A program made the position numbers and the translations under genes. Below are positions 1-5,987 of a stretch of DNA of 10,014 bases, piece after piece. The first letter of the stretch is position 1, and the number at the start of each line of letters is the position of its first letter. The notes beneath the pieces are model-generated. The model made no database searches, was not told the DNA's origin, and saw only the letters and a list, made by a program, of their open reading frames with translations. This DNA is from Sphingomonadaceae bacterium (GTDB lineage Bacteria; Pseudomonadota; Alphaproteobacteria; Sphingomonadales; Sphingomonadaceae): contig JACMKH010000020.1 in NCBI GenBank assembly GCA_014380205.1, positions 1-10,014 of the forward strand. The letters are read 5' to 3'.

Positions 1-227
1 CGTTCGGCCTTGCGCGCCTTCTGCTCGAGTGGCGGGAAATGGCCTATGTTGATGTTCATCGGCTGGTAGCTCGCGGCGTCGGCGCCGCGGGTGATGTGGC
101 CGACCATCGCGCTCGGCGCGCTGCTCGGCCACATCACCGGCGGCGCCGACGCCGCGAGCTACCAGCCGATGAACATCAACTTCGGCCTGTTCCCGCCACT
201 CGAGCAGAAGGCGCGCAAGGCCGAACG
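1..227. repeat. Long inverted repeat (near-perfect palindrome) at the left edge
   Basis: Every base i from 1 to 113 can be paired with base 228-i, and by my hand count only 8 of the 113 pairs fail, giving about 93% identity around a centre at 114. The right arm (about 115-227) is canonical trmFO coding sequence. The left arm is the same stretch inverted, with mismatches clustered opposite 115-124, at 139, at 181-183 and at 188-189. Read in the trmFO frame, the left copy changes Gly-Leu-Leu to Ser-Met-Val, Gly to Arg, Phe to Ile and Leu to His. Every affected codon therefore changes its amino acid, at positions conserved in the family. A spacer-less palindrome this long is unstable in vivo, so an assembly or amplification fold-back at a contig end is the likeliest explanation. 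A real inverted duplication is the alternative. Confidence 0.9.
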
Positions 228-315
228 CAAGGCGGCGATGACGGCGCGTGCGCGCGAGGATTTGCGGGAGTGGACGCGCACGCTCCTGCCCGCCGAACCG
301 GTGGCAGCGGCTTAG
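91..315 (+). pseudogene. trmFO: TrmFO C-terminal fragment (tRNA m5U54 methyltransferase), 5' part lost at the palindrome
   Basis: TrmFO is the FAD- and methylenetetrahydrofolate-dependent enzyme that makes 5-methyluridine at position 54 of the tRNA T-loop. Only about 70 C-terminal residues are present, of an enzyme usually about 450 residues long. Recognition rests on the family C-terminal signature: an [12 protein letters not shown] stretch followed by [15 protein letters not shown], then a Lys/Arg/Ala-rich tail ending at TAG 313-315. Codons resembling the family begin around 100-109. Upstream the frame enters the inverted repeat and meets a TAG at 67-69, so the GTG/ATG at 91-96 is not a credible native start. 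The FAD-binding N-terminus and the catalytic cysteines are absent. I infer that the chromosome carries an intact gene and that this copy is truncated by the contig end or by an artefact; genuine gene breakage is less likely. It converges on the RcnB-family gene across a hairpin. Confidence 0.8.
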
Positions 316-338
316 GCTCCCAAGGCGCGCGCTTCAGG

Positions 339-370
339 CGTCCTTCCGCCCCCGTGAGGGCGGAAGGACG
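339..370. terminator. Strong hairpin between convergent genes, probable bidirectional terminator
   Basis: Bases 339-351 and 358-370 are perfect 13-bp inverted arms (starting CGTCCTTCC), with a 6-nt loop CCGTGA. The hairpin sits in the 75-bp gap between the trmFO stop at 315 and the stop of the convergent RcnB-family gene at 391-393. Neither side has a run of T, so classical Rho-independent termination is not fully satisfied. Its position and strength still make transcript-end formation in both directions the simplest role. Confidence 0.7.
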
Positions 371-390
371 GTGTGCTCAGCCGGCCGGCC

Positions 391-1305
391 TCAGAGGAAG
401 AAGCCGTACTCGATGTCGACGATCATGCCGGTGCGCGTGTCGACCAGCGCAACGTCGCCGAAGTAGCGCACCCAACGATAGTTGCCGCCGTGCGGGGGCA
501 GCCGGTAGCGCGACGGATCGCGCAGCCAGTAGGTCGACGCGTAGAAGGGGGCGCCGAGCCGCGCTCCGCGGCGGAAGCGCCGATAGCCGTGGCCGCGCGG
601 CGGCGCGTAGCGGAAGCGGAACAATGAGGAGTTGCGTCCGCGCCAGTCGCGCCAGTTGTAGCGGCCGTCGCGCCGCCAGCCGTCGGCCCAGCGGCGGTCG
701 TCCCAGCGGTCCTCGATCCGGTCGCGGCGATCATCCCGGCGATCGTCGACACGGTCGCGCCGGTTGTCGCGGCGATCGTCCCAGCGATCCTCGATGCGGC
801 GGTTGTTGCCGCGGTTGTCGCGGTCGTCGCGGCGATCGTTGCGCCCGCGATCCCCGCGGTTGTCCTGCCGGCGATCTTGCTGGCGCGCGCGCTGGCCATC
901 CTGGCGGCGATCGCCCTGCTGCGCATTGTTGGTGCGGTCGCGCCGATCGCCCCGCCGCTCGCGCTGGAGCTGGTCATCGTTCGCCCGGCGATCGCGGTCG
1001 CGCCGCGCATCGGTCTGCTGGCGGTCGCGCTGGCGCTGGTTGTCGGTTTGCTGCCGGTCGCGCTGCCGTTGCGCGTTGTTGTTGTTGTTGTTGTTGTTGT
1101 TATTATTATTGTTGTTCGCGTCGCGGTCGCGATTGCCTTGGTTTCCCTGGTTGCCCTGGCGGTTGCGGCGGCGCTCCTCGCGGTTGTCGTTTTGCGCGAG
1201 CACGATCGGCGCCTCGTCGGCGGCGATTCCCTCGGTGGCGGGCTGGGCGGCCGCCGGGCCCGCGCATAGCGCGCCTGCGGCGATGACGATAAGTTTCTTG
1301 TGCAT
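391..1305 (-). CDS. RcnB-family exported protein with poly-Asn tract and Arg/Asp-rich linker
   Basis: This 304-residue protein begins MHKKLIVIAAGALCAGPAAAQ, a typical signal peptide with likely cleavage after Ala20, so it should be periplasmic. Residues 64-77 are fourteen consecutive Asn. Residues about 78-215 are an Arg/Asp/Gln/Asn-rich low-complexity linker holding a repeated 11-residue unit (QRQRDRQQTD at 79-88 and 90-99) and two copies of IEDRWDDRR (171-179 and 197-205). The C-terminal 50 or so residues carry the RcnB-type pattern: LPPHGGNYRWVRY, then DVALVDTRTG, then a terminal YGFF. E. coli RcnB is a periplasmic protein of nickel/cobalt homeostasis. That role is not shown here, because sphingomonad members are larger and uncharacterised, so I leave the symbol blank. 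The start at 1303-1305 was chosen over the in-frame one 90 bases upstream because of the signal peptide and a GAGGGGG ribosome binding site 7 nt before it. Confidence 0.85.
   Translation of the reverse strand: MHKKLIVIAAGALCAGPAAAQPATEGIAADEAPIVLAQNDNREERRRNRQGNQGNQGNRDRDANNNNNNNNNNNNNNAQRQRDRQQTDNQRQRDRQQTDARRDRDRRANDDQLQRERRGDRRDRTNNAQQGDRRQDGQRARQQDRRQDNRGDRGRNDRRDDRDNRGNNRRIEDRWDDRRDNRRDRVDDRRDDRRDRIEDRWDDRRWADGWRRDGRYNWRDWRGRNSSLFRFRYAPPRGHGYRRFRRGARLGAPFYASTYWLRDPSRYRLPPHGGNYRWVRYFGDVALVDTRTGMIVDIEYGFFL
691..795 (-). repeat. Direct repeat encoding IEDRWDDRR in the RcnB-family linker
   Basis: Two copies of the 9-residue segment IEDRWDDRR are encoded at 769-795 and 691-717, with a 26-residue (78-bp) period. 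The material between them is made of DDRRD-type units. These repeats account for most of the linker just before the conserved C-terminal domain and mark it as expanding low-complexity sequence. Confidence 0.75.
1009..1071 (-). repeat. Tandem 33-bp repeat within the RcnB-family linker
   Basis: Residues 79-88 (bases 1042-1071) and 90-99 (bases 1009-1038) both read QRQRDRQQTD, with one residue between them, giving an 11-residue (33-bp) period. The unit lies directly C-terminal to the poly-Asn tract, and the two probably arose by local slippage or duplication. Confidence 0.8.
1075..1116 (-). repeat. Trinucleotide microsatellite encoding 14 Asn
   Basis: On the + strand this is GTT x9, ATT x3, GTT x2, in frame with the RcnB-family gene, where it reads as AAC/AAT codons for Asn 64-77. 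The run of nine identical triplets is prone to slippage. Gain or loss of units would keep the reading frame, so copy number could vary between strains without breaking the gene. Confidence 0.95.
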
Positions 1306-1401
1306 AGGACATCCCCCTCGGAACGGGGGCCCCTCGCCTTCACGGGCGCGGGGTCTGCCGCCCCTGGCTCGACTCGCGGCAGGATCGCGCCGCAATCCGC
1401 G

Positions 1402-1430
1402 AGCGTAACGAAATCGGGCGCGCTTGACAA
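1402..1430 (-). promoter_or_regulatory. Candidate promoter for the RcnB-family gene
   Basis: On the minus strand TTGTCA (1425-1430) is followed after 17 bp by TACGCT (1402-1407). The first is a good -35 match and the second a poor -10 match. It lies in the 130-bp gap after the acyl-CoA ligase stop and would leave a leader of about 90 nt. The spacing is right, but the -10 is weak and no experimental support is visible. Confidence 0.3.
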
Positions 1431-1435
1431 ACGGT

Positions 1436-3118
1436 TTACCGCAAATCCCCCGCCGCCCGTTCCTCGGCGCGCAGCGCCTTGCGGTCCAGCTTGCCGATCA
1501 TGGTCTTGGGGAGGTCGTCGCGCACCGCGACCGCGCTCACCCGCTCGTGCTTGCCGAGCCGGGCGTTCAGCCAGGCCCTGAGCGTCTCGCCATCGATCGC
1601 CGCGCCCTCGCGCAAGGTGACGAACGCCTTCGGCATCTCCCCGTGATAGTCGTCGGGGACGCCGATCACGATCGCCTCGCGCACCGACTCGTGGCCGTAA
1701 AGCGCGTCCTCGATCACGCTCGGGAACACCTTGTACCCCGAGACCGAAATCATGTCCTTGAGGCGGTCGACGATGGTGATGAACCCCTCCTCGTCGATCG
1801 TCCCCACATCGCCCGTCCTGAGATAGCCGTCGACGAACGCCTCGGCGTCGGCCTCGGGGCGGTTCCAATATCCCTTCATCACCTGCGGCCCCGCGATGAC
1901 GATCTCGCCCGGCTCGCCGGGCGGCGCGGGCTCGTGCGGGTTCTCCTTGTCGACGAGCCGCACGACGGTCCCCGCGACGGGCTGGCCGATCGTCCCCGGC
2001 CGGTCCTCGCCCTCGTAAGGGTTCGAGGAAACCACGCCCGAGCTTTCGGTCAGCCCATAGCCCTCGACCAGCTTGGCGCGGGTCAGCGCCTCGAAGCGGC
2101 GCTTGGTCTCGACGGGGAGCGGCGCGCCGCCCGAGATGCACAGGCGAAGCGAACTGAAATCCGTGTTTGGGGTGCGCGGATGATCGAGCAGCGCGGTGTA
2201 CATCGTCGGCACGCCCGGAAAGGCAGTCGCGCGCGTGCGCTCCATCGCCTCGAGCGCCTGGGCGGCGTTCCAGCGCGGCAGCATGACGATCTCGCCGCCG
2301 CGCCAGACGGTGCGGTTGAGCACGCAGGTGTTGGCGAAGACGTGAAAGAAGGGCAGCACGGCCATGATCCGGTCCTCGGCCTCGGGATCGTGGTCGAGGT
2401 CATGGACCTGACGCGCGTTGGCGGTGAGGTTCTGATGGGTGAGCATCGCGCCCTTGGGCGTCCCGGTGGTCCCGCCGGTGTACTGGATCAGCGCGAGGTC
2501 CGATCTCGGGTCGCAGTCGACGGGATCGAAATCGCCCTTATTGTCAATCAGCCGCGAGAAGGGTGTGACCTCGGCGCGGCGCGGCAGCACGGCGATGTCG
2601 CGGCGCTGGACGAGCGGATAGAGCAGCGCCTTGGCGAAGGGCAGCACACCCGCGACCGAGCCCACCACGAGCCGCTCGAGCGTGGAGCAGTCGAGTACCT
2701 CGAGCGCGGTCGGCAGCAGCGCGGCGGCGTTGAGCGTGAACAGCAGCCGCGTCCCCGAATCCTCGACCTGCGCCTCGAGCTCGGCGGGCGTGTAGAGCGG
2801 CGAGAAATTGACCACCGTCGCGCCCGCGCGCATCGCGCCATAATAGGCGGCGAGATAATGCGGGACATTGGGGAGGAAGAGGCCGACGCGATCGCCCTGC
2901 CCTATCCCCAGGTCCTGCAGCCCGCGCGCGACCCGGTTCACCGCCGAGCGGACATCGGCGTAGCTGAATTTGCGCCCCATGAAATCGGCAAGATAGGCCT
3001 GGCTGTGCGCGGCCGCCGAATCGGCGAACATCTGCGGCATGGAGAGCGGCGGATAGTTGCGGTCCCACGATCCCGGATGCCGGTAATCGTTGCGCCAGAC
3101 CTGGGGGATCGCGACCAT
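1436..3118 (-). CDS. fadD: Long-chain fatty-acid--CoA ligase (FadD-type AMP-forming synthetase)
   Basis: A complete 560-residue member of the ANL adenylating superfamily that activates fatty acids to acyl-CoA through an acyl-adenylate, for beta-oxidation or lipid synthesis. Visible motifs are the phosphate-binding loop YTGGTTGTPKGA (about 213-224), the family segment GYGLTE (353-358), the ATP-ribose aspartate in YLRTGD (Asp437), the hinge and C-terminal domain stretch DRLKDMISVSGYKVFP (451-466), and the catalytic lysine in the terminal GKLDRKAL (Lys543). Length matches the family. The start at 3116-3118 opens the longest frame, and the N-terminal WRNDYRHPGSWDRNYP is typical of alphaproteobacterial homologues. 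The ribosome binding site is poor. An operator-like palindrome lies 40 bp upstream, suggesting its own repressor-controlled promoter although trcR precedes it on the same strand. Chain-length preference cannot be read from the sequence. I am sure of the family and moderately sure of the symbol. Confidence 0.92.
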   Translation of the reverse strand: MVAIPQVWRNDYRHPGSWDRNYPPLSMPQMFADSAAAHSQAYLADFMGRKFSYADVRSAVNRVARGLQDLGIGQGDRVGLFLPNVPHYLAAYYGAMRAGATVVNFSPLYTPAELEAQVEDSGTRLLFTLNAAALLPTALEVLDCSTLERLVVGSVAGVLPFAKALLYPLVQRRDIAVLPRRAEVTPFSRLIDNKGDFDPVDCDPRSDLALIQYTGGTTGTPKGAMLTHQNLTANARQVHDLDHDPEAEDRIMAVLPFFHVFANTCVLNRTVWRGGEIVMLPRWNAAQALEAMERTRATAFPGVPTMYTALLDHPRTPNTDFSSLRLCISGGAPLPVETKRRFEALTRAKLVEGYGLTESSGVVSSNPYEGEDRPGTIGQPVAGTVVRLVDKENPHEPAPPGEPGEIVIAGPQVMKGYWNRPEADAEAFVDGYLRTGDVGTIDEEGFITIVDRLKDMISVSGYKVFPSVIEDALYGHESVREAIVIGVPDDYHGEMPKAFVTLREGAAIDGETLRAWLNARLGKHERVSAVAVRDDLPKTMIGKLDRKALRAEERAAGDLR

Positions 3119-3157
3119 GGCGGCATCATGCGATTTAGCGCGGGTAAGTCAAGCTTG

Positions 3158-3173
3158 CTTACACTGGTGTAAG
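3158..3173. promoter_or_regulatory. Operator-like palindrome upstream of the acyl-CoA ligase
   Basis: CTTACAC and GTGTAAG are perfect 7-bp inverted arms around a central TG, in the 85-bp gap between trcR and the acyl-CoA ligase gene, ending 40 bp before its start codon. This size and symmetry suit a dimeric repressor of the TetR or a similar HTH family, many of which control fatty-acid genes in proteobacteria. No regulator gene is next to it, so the protein that binds is unknown. It probably overlaps the ligase promoter; I could not assign a convincing -35/-10 pair. Confidence 0.6.
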
Positions 3174-3179
3174 TATCCT

Positions 3180-3200
3180 TCCTCCCCAGAACGAGGAGGA
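3180..3200 (-). terminator. Weak hairpin after trcR
   Basis: TCCTCC (3180-3185) and GGAGGA (3195-3200) can pair as a 6-bp stem with a 9-nt loop, just downstream of the trcR stop at 3204-3206. There is no U tract, so it may reduce read-through into the acyl-CoA ligase gene without being a strong terminator. Confidence 0.3.
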
Positions 3201-3203
3201 TTC

Positions 3204-3899
3204 CTACTCCGCCTTCTTGAACGGGTCGATCATGCCCCCCGGAAGCGTCGCGACCGGGCCAGCCTCCTCGGCCGCGAGCGCCGCCTCGGCGTCCGCCGCC
3301 GCCTGCCTGCGCTCCTCGCGCAGCTCCTCGATCAGCGCTTCGCGGTCGCCTTCGATGCGCTCGTCGCGCGGCGCCTCGATCCCGGCCTTCTTGGCCGCCT
3401 TGATCACGATCGCGTCGAGCTCGCGCTGGGTGCACAGGCCGACCGTGACCGGGTCCTTGGGCGTGATGTTGGCGATGTTCCAGTGGCTGCGCTCGCGAAT
3501 CGCCTGGATGGTGGTGCGCGTCGTGCCGATCAGCTTGCCGATCTGCCCGTCCGAGATTTCAGGGTGGTTCTTGATCAGCCAGGCGATGCCGTCGGGCTTG
3601 TCCTGCCGCTTGGAGACGGGCGTGTAGCGCGGCCCCTTGGTGCGGCGGACCTGGTCGGGGCCCTTGGACATGACGAGGACGTGGTTGGGATCGGCCTGGC
3701 CCTTGTCGATCTCCTCCTGGGTCAGCTCGTGCGCGCGGACGGGATCGCGGCCGGTCAGCTTGGTCGCGGCGAGATCGTCGGCGATGGCCTGGACCTCGAG
3801 GATGTGCAGCCCGCAGAATTCGGCGATCTGATCGAAGCTGAGCGAGGTGTTGTCGACCAGCCATGAGGCGGTGGCGTGGGGCATGAGCGGATGAGGCAT
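3204..3899 (-). CDS. trcR: TrcR / DUF1013 cell-cycle transcriptional regulator
   Basis: A 231-residue cytoplasmic protein of the DUF1013 family, conserved across Alphaproteobacteria and named TrcR from Caulobacter work on cell-cycle transcription. The N-terminus PLMPHATASWLVDNTSLSF is the family signature. Residues about 13-45 look like a first helix-turn-helix (FDQIAEFCGLH). Residues about 103-136 form a second one (GIAWLIKNHPEISDGQIGKL, then IGTTRTTIQAIR). A conserved WNIANITPKDPVTVGLCTQ block follows, then a charged helical or coiled-coil tail (about 178-212) and a short DPFKKAE end. The start at 3897-3899 is preferred because it opens the family N-terminus and has GGAG 6 nt upstream (3906-3909); the longer open frame overlaps the next gene. 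A strong hairpin lies directly upstream of this ribosome binding site. The DNA targets of this copy are unknown. Confidence 0.9.
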   Translation of the reverse strand: MPHPLMPHATASWLVDNTSLSFDQIAEFCGLHILEVQAIADDLAATKLTGRDPVRAHELTQEEIDKGQADPNHVLVMSKGPDQVRRTKGPRYTPVSKRQDKPDGIAWLIKNHPEISDGQIGKLIGTTRTTIQAIRERSHWNIANITPKDPVTVGLCTQRELDAIVIKAAKKAGIEAPRDERIEGDREALIEELREERRQAAADAEAALAAEEAGPVATLPGGMIDPFKKAE

Positions 3900-3921
3900 G
3901 GCTGGCTCCGGAAAATAATTG

Positions 3922-3943
3922 GGCCGCCCCTCACGGGACGGCC
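3922..3943 (-). terminator. Terminator-like hairpin just upstream of trcR
   Basis: On the minus strand GGCCGTCCC (3943-3935) pairs with GGGGCGGCC (3930-3922) through nine pairs, one of them G-U, closed by a GUGA tetraloop of the GNRA class. It is followed at once by CAATTATTTT. This resembles a Rho-independent terminator for the glycosyltransferase gene that ends at 4003. It also lies only 12 nt from the trcR Shine-Dalgarno sequence, leaving no space for a separate promoter after it, so it may instead be part of the trcR leader. Confidence 0.6.
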
Positions 3944-4002
3944 AGCACGTGGCGAGGATGTAGGATATGCGCCTTGGCGGGGCAAGCGGATTGTGGCGGG
4001 AG

Positions 4003-5028
4003 TCACGCCGCCGCGGGCAGCTCCGCATCGATCGGCGTGAGCGCCTCGAGGAATTCGCGGGCGCTCGCTTGCCAACTGAAGCGCGCCGCGTGCTCGACAC
4101 AGGCGGCGCGGTCACGGGTCAGCGCTCCCGCTATCGCGACATCGATATCGTCGTCGAGGCGGCCCGTTCCTTCGGTCACGACATCGATCGGCCCCGTGAC
4201 CGGATAGGCCGCGACGGGCGTGCCGCAAGCCATCGCCTCGATCATGACGAGACCGAAGGTGTCGGAGCGGCTGGGAAAGACGAAGACGTCGGCTCCGGCA
4301 TAGGCGCCCGCGAGCGCCTCGCCCGAGAGCGCCCCGAGGAACAGCGCGTCGGGATGTCGCGCTTCGAGCCCTTCGCGCGCGGGGCCCTCGCCGACGATCA
4401 CCTTCGCGCCCGGATGGCGCGCCGCGAGAAAGGCCCCGATGTTCTTCTCGATCGCGACGCGGCCGACATAGAGCTGGATCGGGCGCGGCAGGGGCGCGAA
4501 AGCCGGATGCGGCGCCGCGCCTGGGCGGAACGCCCCGAGATCGACGCCCCGCCCCCAGGGACGGACATTGCGGAACCCGCGCGCGACGAGCTCGCGGCGG
4601 ATCGAGGACGTCGAGGCGAGCACCGCCGCGGAGGGCGCGTGGAAGCGCCGGATCGCCGGCCACACCCACTCGGCAGGAACGCCCGTGCGCCGCGCGACAT
4701 AATCCGGAAACTGGGTATGGTACGCCGTGGTGAAGGGAATGCCGCGGCTGACGCACCAGCGCCGCGCCGCGAAACCGAGAGGGCCCTCGGTGGCGATATG
4801 GATGGCGTCGGGCGCGCATGCCTTGATGTGCGGGCCGATGAACGGCGAGAGCGTCAGCGCGAGGCGAACTTCGGGATAGGTGGGGCAAGGCAGTGAGCGG
4901 AACCGGTCGGGCGCGAGGACATCAACTGTGTGACCCATCCGCTCGATCTCGCCGCGAACCGACTCGAGCGTGCGGACGACGCCGTTGACTTGCGGCGCCC
5001 AGGCGTCGGTGACGATGAGGATTCTCAC
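4003..5028 (-). CDS. GT4-family glycosyltransferase (SQD2/MgtA-like)
   Basis: A 341-residue GT-B fold glycosyltransferase of family GT4. It begins MRILIVTDAWAPQVNGVVRTLE, the donor-independent N-terminal signature of the sulfoquinovosyl/mannosyl/glucosyl diacylglycerol synthase type. The C-terminal half has the nucleotide-sugar site: LYVGRVAIEKNI (186-197), GEGP (213-216) and SDTFGLVMIEAMACGTPVAA (255-274). In the last of these the usual E-x7-E pair is D256-x7-E264, as is common in this subgroup. Homologues glycosylate membrane lipids at the inner face of the cytoplasmic membrane, so a glycolipid product is plausible, but sugar and acceptor are not readable. The GTG start at 5026-5028 overlaps the preceding phosphoesterase stop in a GTGA, giving translational coupling; all upstream in-frame sequence lies inside that gene. 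A 3' hairpin (3922-3943) probably ends the transcript. Confidence 0.88.
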   Translation of the reverse strand: MRILIVTDAWAPQVNGVVRTLESVRGEIERMGHTVDVLAPDRFRSLPCPTYPEVRLALTLSPFIGPHIKACAPDAIHIATEGPLGFAARRWCVSRGIPFTTAYHTQFPDYVARRTGVPAEWVWPAIRRFHAPSAAVLASTSSIRRELVARGFRNVRPWGRGVDLGAFRPGAAPHPAFAPLPRPIQLYVGRVAIEKNIGAFLAARHPGAKVIVGEGPAREGLEARHPDALFLGALSGEALAGAYAGADVFVFPSRSDTFGLVMIEAMACGTPVAAYPVTGPIDVVTEGTGRLDDDIDVAIAGALTRDRAACVEHAARFSWQASAREFLEALTPIDAELPAAA

Positions 5029-5891
5029 GCCGCGAGCGCCCCGGCGCGCGTGGCCGAGGCCCGCGCCGCCACCTCGTCGGCCCAGTGGAGCACCTCCATC
5101 CGCCCGTCGAAATGCTCGACCAGCGCGGTGCAGCCCTCGACCCAGTCGCCGTCGTTGTAATAGGCGACGCCGGCGATATCGCGAATCTCGGGCGTGTGGA
5201 TATGGCCACAGACCACCCCGTCGACGCCGCGCATCGCCGCCTCGTGCGCGACCACCTCCTCGAAACGCGAGATGAACTCGACCGCGTTCTTGACCTTGTG
5301 CTTGGCGTGCCGCGAGAGCGACCAATAGGGCATGCCGAAGCGGCGGCGGATCACGTTGACGACGTGGTTCGCGCGCATCAGCAGCCCGTAGGCGACGTCG
5401 CCGACATGCGCGAGCCAGCGGTGGGCGAGCATCACCGCGTCGAACTCGTCGCCGTGGAGGACCAGCAGGCGGCGGCCGTCGGCGGTCTCGTGGATCGCCT
5501 TGCGTCGGATCTCGACGCCGCCGAAATTGAGCCCCGCGAACTGGCGGAACATCTCGTCATGGTTGCCCGGAATGTAGACGAGGCGCGTGCCGCGCCGCGC
5601 GCGCTTGAGGATGCGCCAGACGATGTCGTTGTGCTCGGCCGGCCAGTAGAAGCGGCGCCTCAAGCGCCATCCGTCGATAATGTCGCCGACGAGATACATG
5701 GTGTCGCTGTCGGTCGAGTCGAGAAAATCGATCAGCAAGCGCGCGTTGCAGCCGCGCGTGCCGAGGTGGACGTCCGAGATCCAGATCGTCCGGTAGCGCG
5801 TCCGCCGCCGCTCGGGCTCGGGCGCGAACGGGGCGGACTGATCGATTTCGGAGAGGATTGCCGCGAAGGGCAAGGGCGACACATCGTCCAT
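5025..5891 (-). CDS. LpxH-like metallophosphoesterase (UDP-2,3-diacylglucosamine diphosphatase family)
   Basis: A 288-residue calcineurin-type phosphoesterase with all five metal-site motifs in order: SDVHLG (Asp40, His42), GDIIDGW (Asp70), GNHDE (Asn110, His111), LHGDEFD (His146) and GHIHTPEI (His230, His232). It matches the LpxH-like COG2908 group, which hydrolyses a pyrophosphate bond in UDP-diacylglucosamine during lipid A synthesis. Most Alphaproteobacteria instead use LpxI for that step, and sphingomonads rely heavily on glycosphingolipids. I therefore treat lipid A synthesis as one option and a paralogous lipid or nucleotide-sugar substrate as the other. The first 33 residues are Pro/Glu/Arg-rich and not a signal peptide, so the enzyme is cytoplasmic or membrane-peripheral. 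The ATG at 5889-5891 sits only one base after GGAG, so initiation at GTG codon 4 is possible. It overlaps the glycosyltransferase by 4 nt. Confidence 0.87.
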   Translation of the reverse strand: MDDVSPLPFAAILSEIDQSAPFAPEPERRRTRYRTIWISDVHLGTRGCNARLLIDFLDSTDSDTMYLVGDIIDGWRLRRRFYWPAEHNDIVWRILKRARRGTRLVYIPGNHDEMFRQFAGLNFGGVEIRRKAIHETADGRRLLVLHGDEFDAVMLAHRWLAHVGDVAYGLLMRANHVVNVIRRRFGMPYWSLSRHAKHKVKNAVEFISRFEEVVAHEAAMRGVDGVVCGHIHTPEIRDIAGVAYYNDGDWVEGCTALVEHFDGRMEVLHWADEVAARASATRAGALAA

Positions 5892-5918
5892 GCTCCGCGA
5901 CGCATAGAGGATTTGTGT

Positions 5919-5924
5919 TACAAT
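5919..5924 (+). promoter_or_regulatory. Possible -10 element in the divergent 96-bp spacer
   Basis: TACAAT at 5919-5924 differs from the consensus -10 by one base and would give a leader of about 57 nt for the GSCFA gene at 5988. No clear -35 lies 16-18 bp upstream. The spacer from 5892 to 5987 must hold promoters for both the plus-strand GSCFA gene and the minus-strand phosphoesterase pair; I could not place the minus-strand one. Confidence 0.25.
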
Positions 5925-5987
5925 CGCGGGACATCGCGCCGCGCCTCCCGCATTGCCCCCGCTTCGCGCGCCGATTAGAGCATCCCC

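Noticed and set aside
91..96. GTG/ATG at 91-96 as the start of a genuine small protein
   Set aside because: The sequence is the C-terminus of TrmFO running into its own inverted copy; the codons fall at the palindrome centre by chance.
1075..1116. Triplet repeats as a CRISPR-like or mobile-element repeat
   Set aside because: The unit is 3 bp and in frame inside a coding sequence, with no spacers, terminal inverted repeats or transposase nearby.
877..1269. Hydrophobic Val/Leu/Ala-rich + strand frame resembling a membrane protein
   Set aside because: The hydrophobicity comes from reading the complement of Asn/Arg/Asp codons (GTT for AAC). The minus strand has the signal peptide, ribosome binding site and RcnB-type domain.
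1424..1429. Perfect TTGACA on the + strand as a -35 box
   Set aside because: No -10-like hexamer lies 16-18 bp downstream and no plus-strand gene follows. The same bases read on the minus strand fit the RcnB-family gene better.
1424..3172. Open frame of 582 codons on the + strand opposite the acyl-CoA ligase
   Set aside because: It is antisense to a clearly recognisable enzyme; its Arg/Asp/His-rich composition is what the opposite strand of high-GC coding DNA gives, and it matches no family I know.
3967..4896. 309-codon + strand frame opposite the glycosyltransferase
   Set aside because: Antisense shadow of a well-supported GT4 gene; its composition is Arg/Ala/Gly/Asp-rich with no motif.
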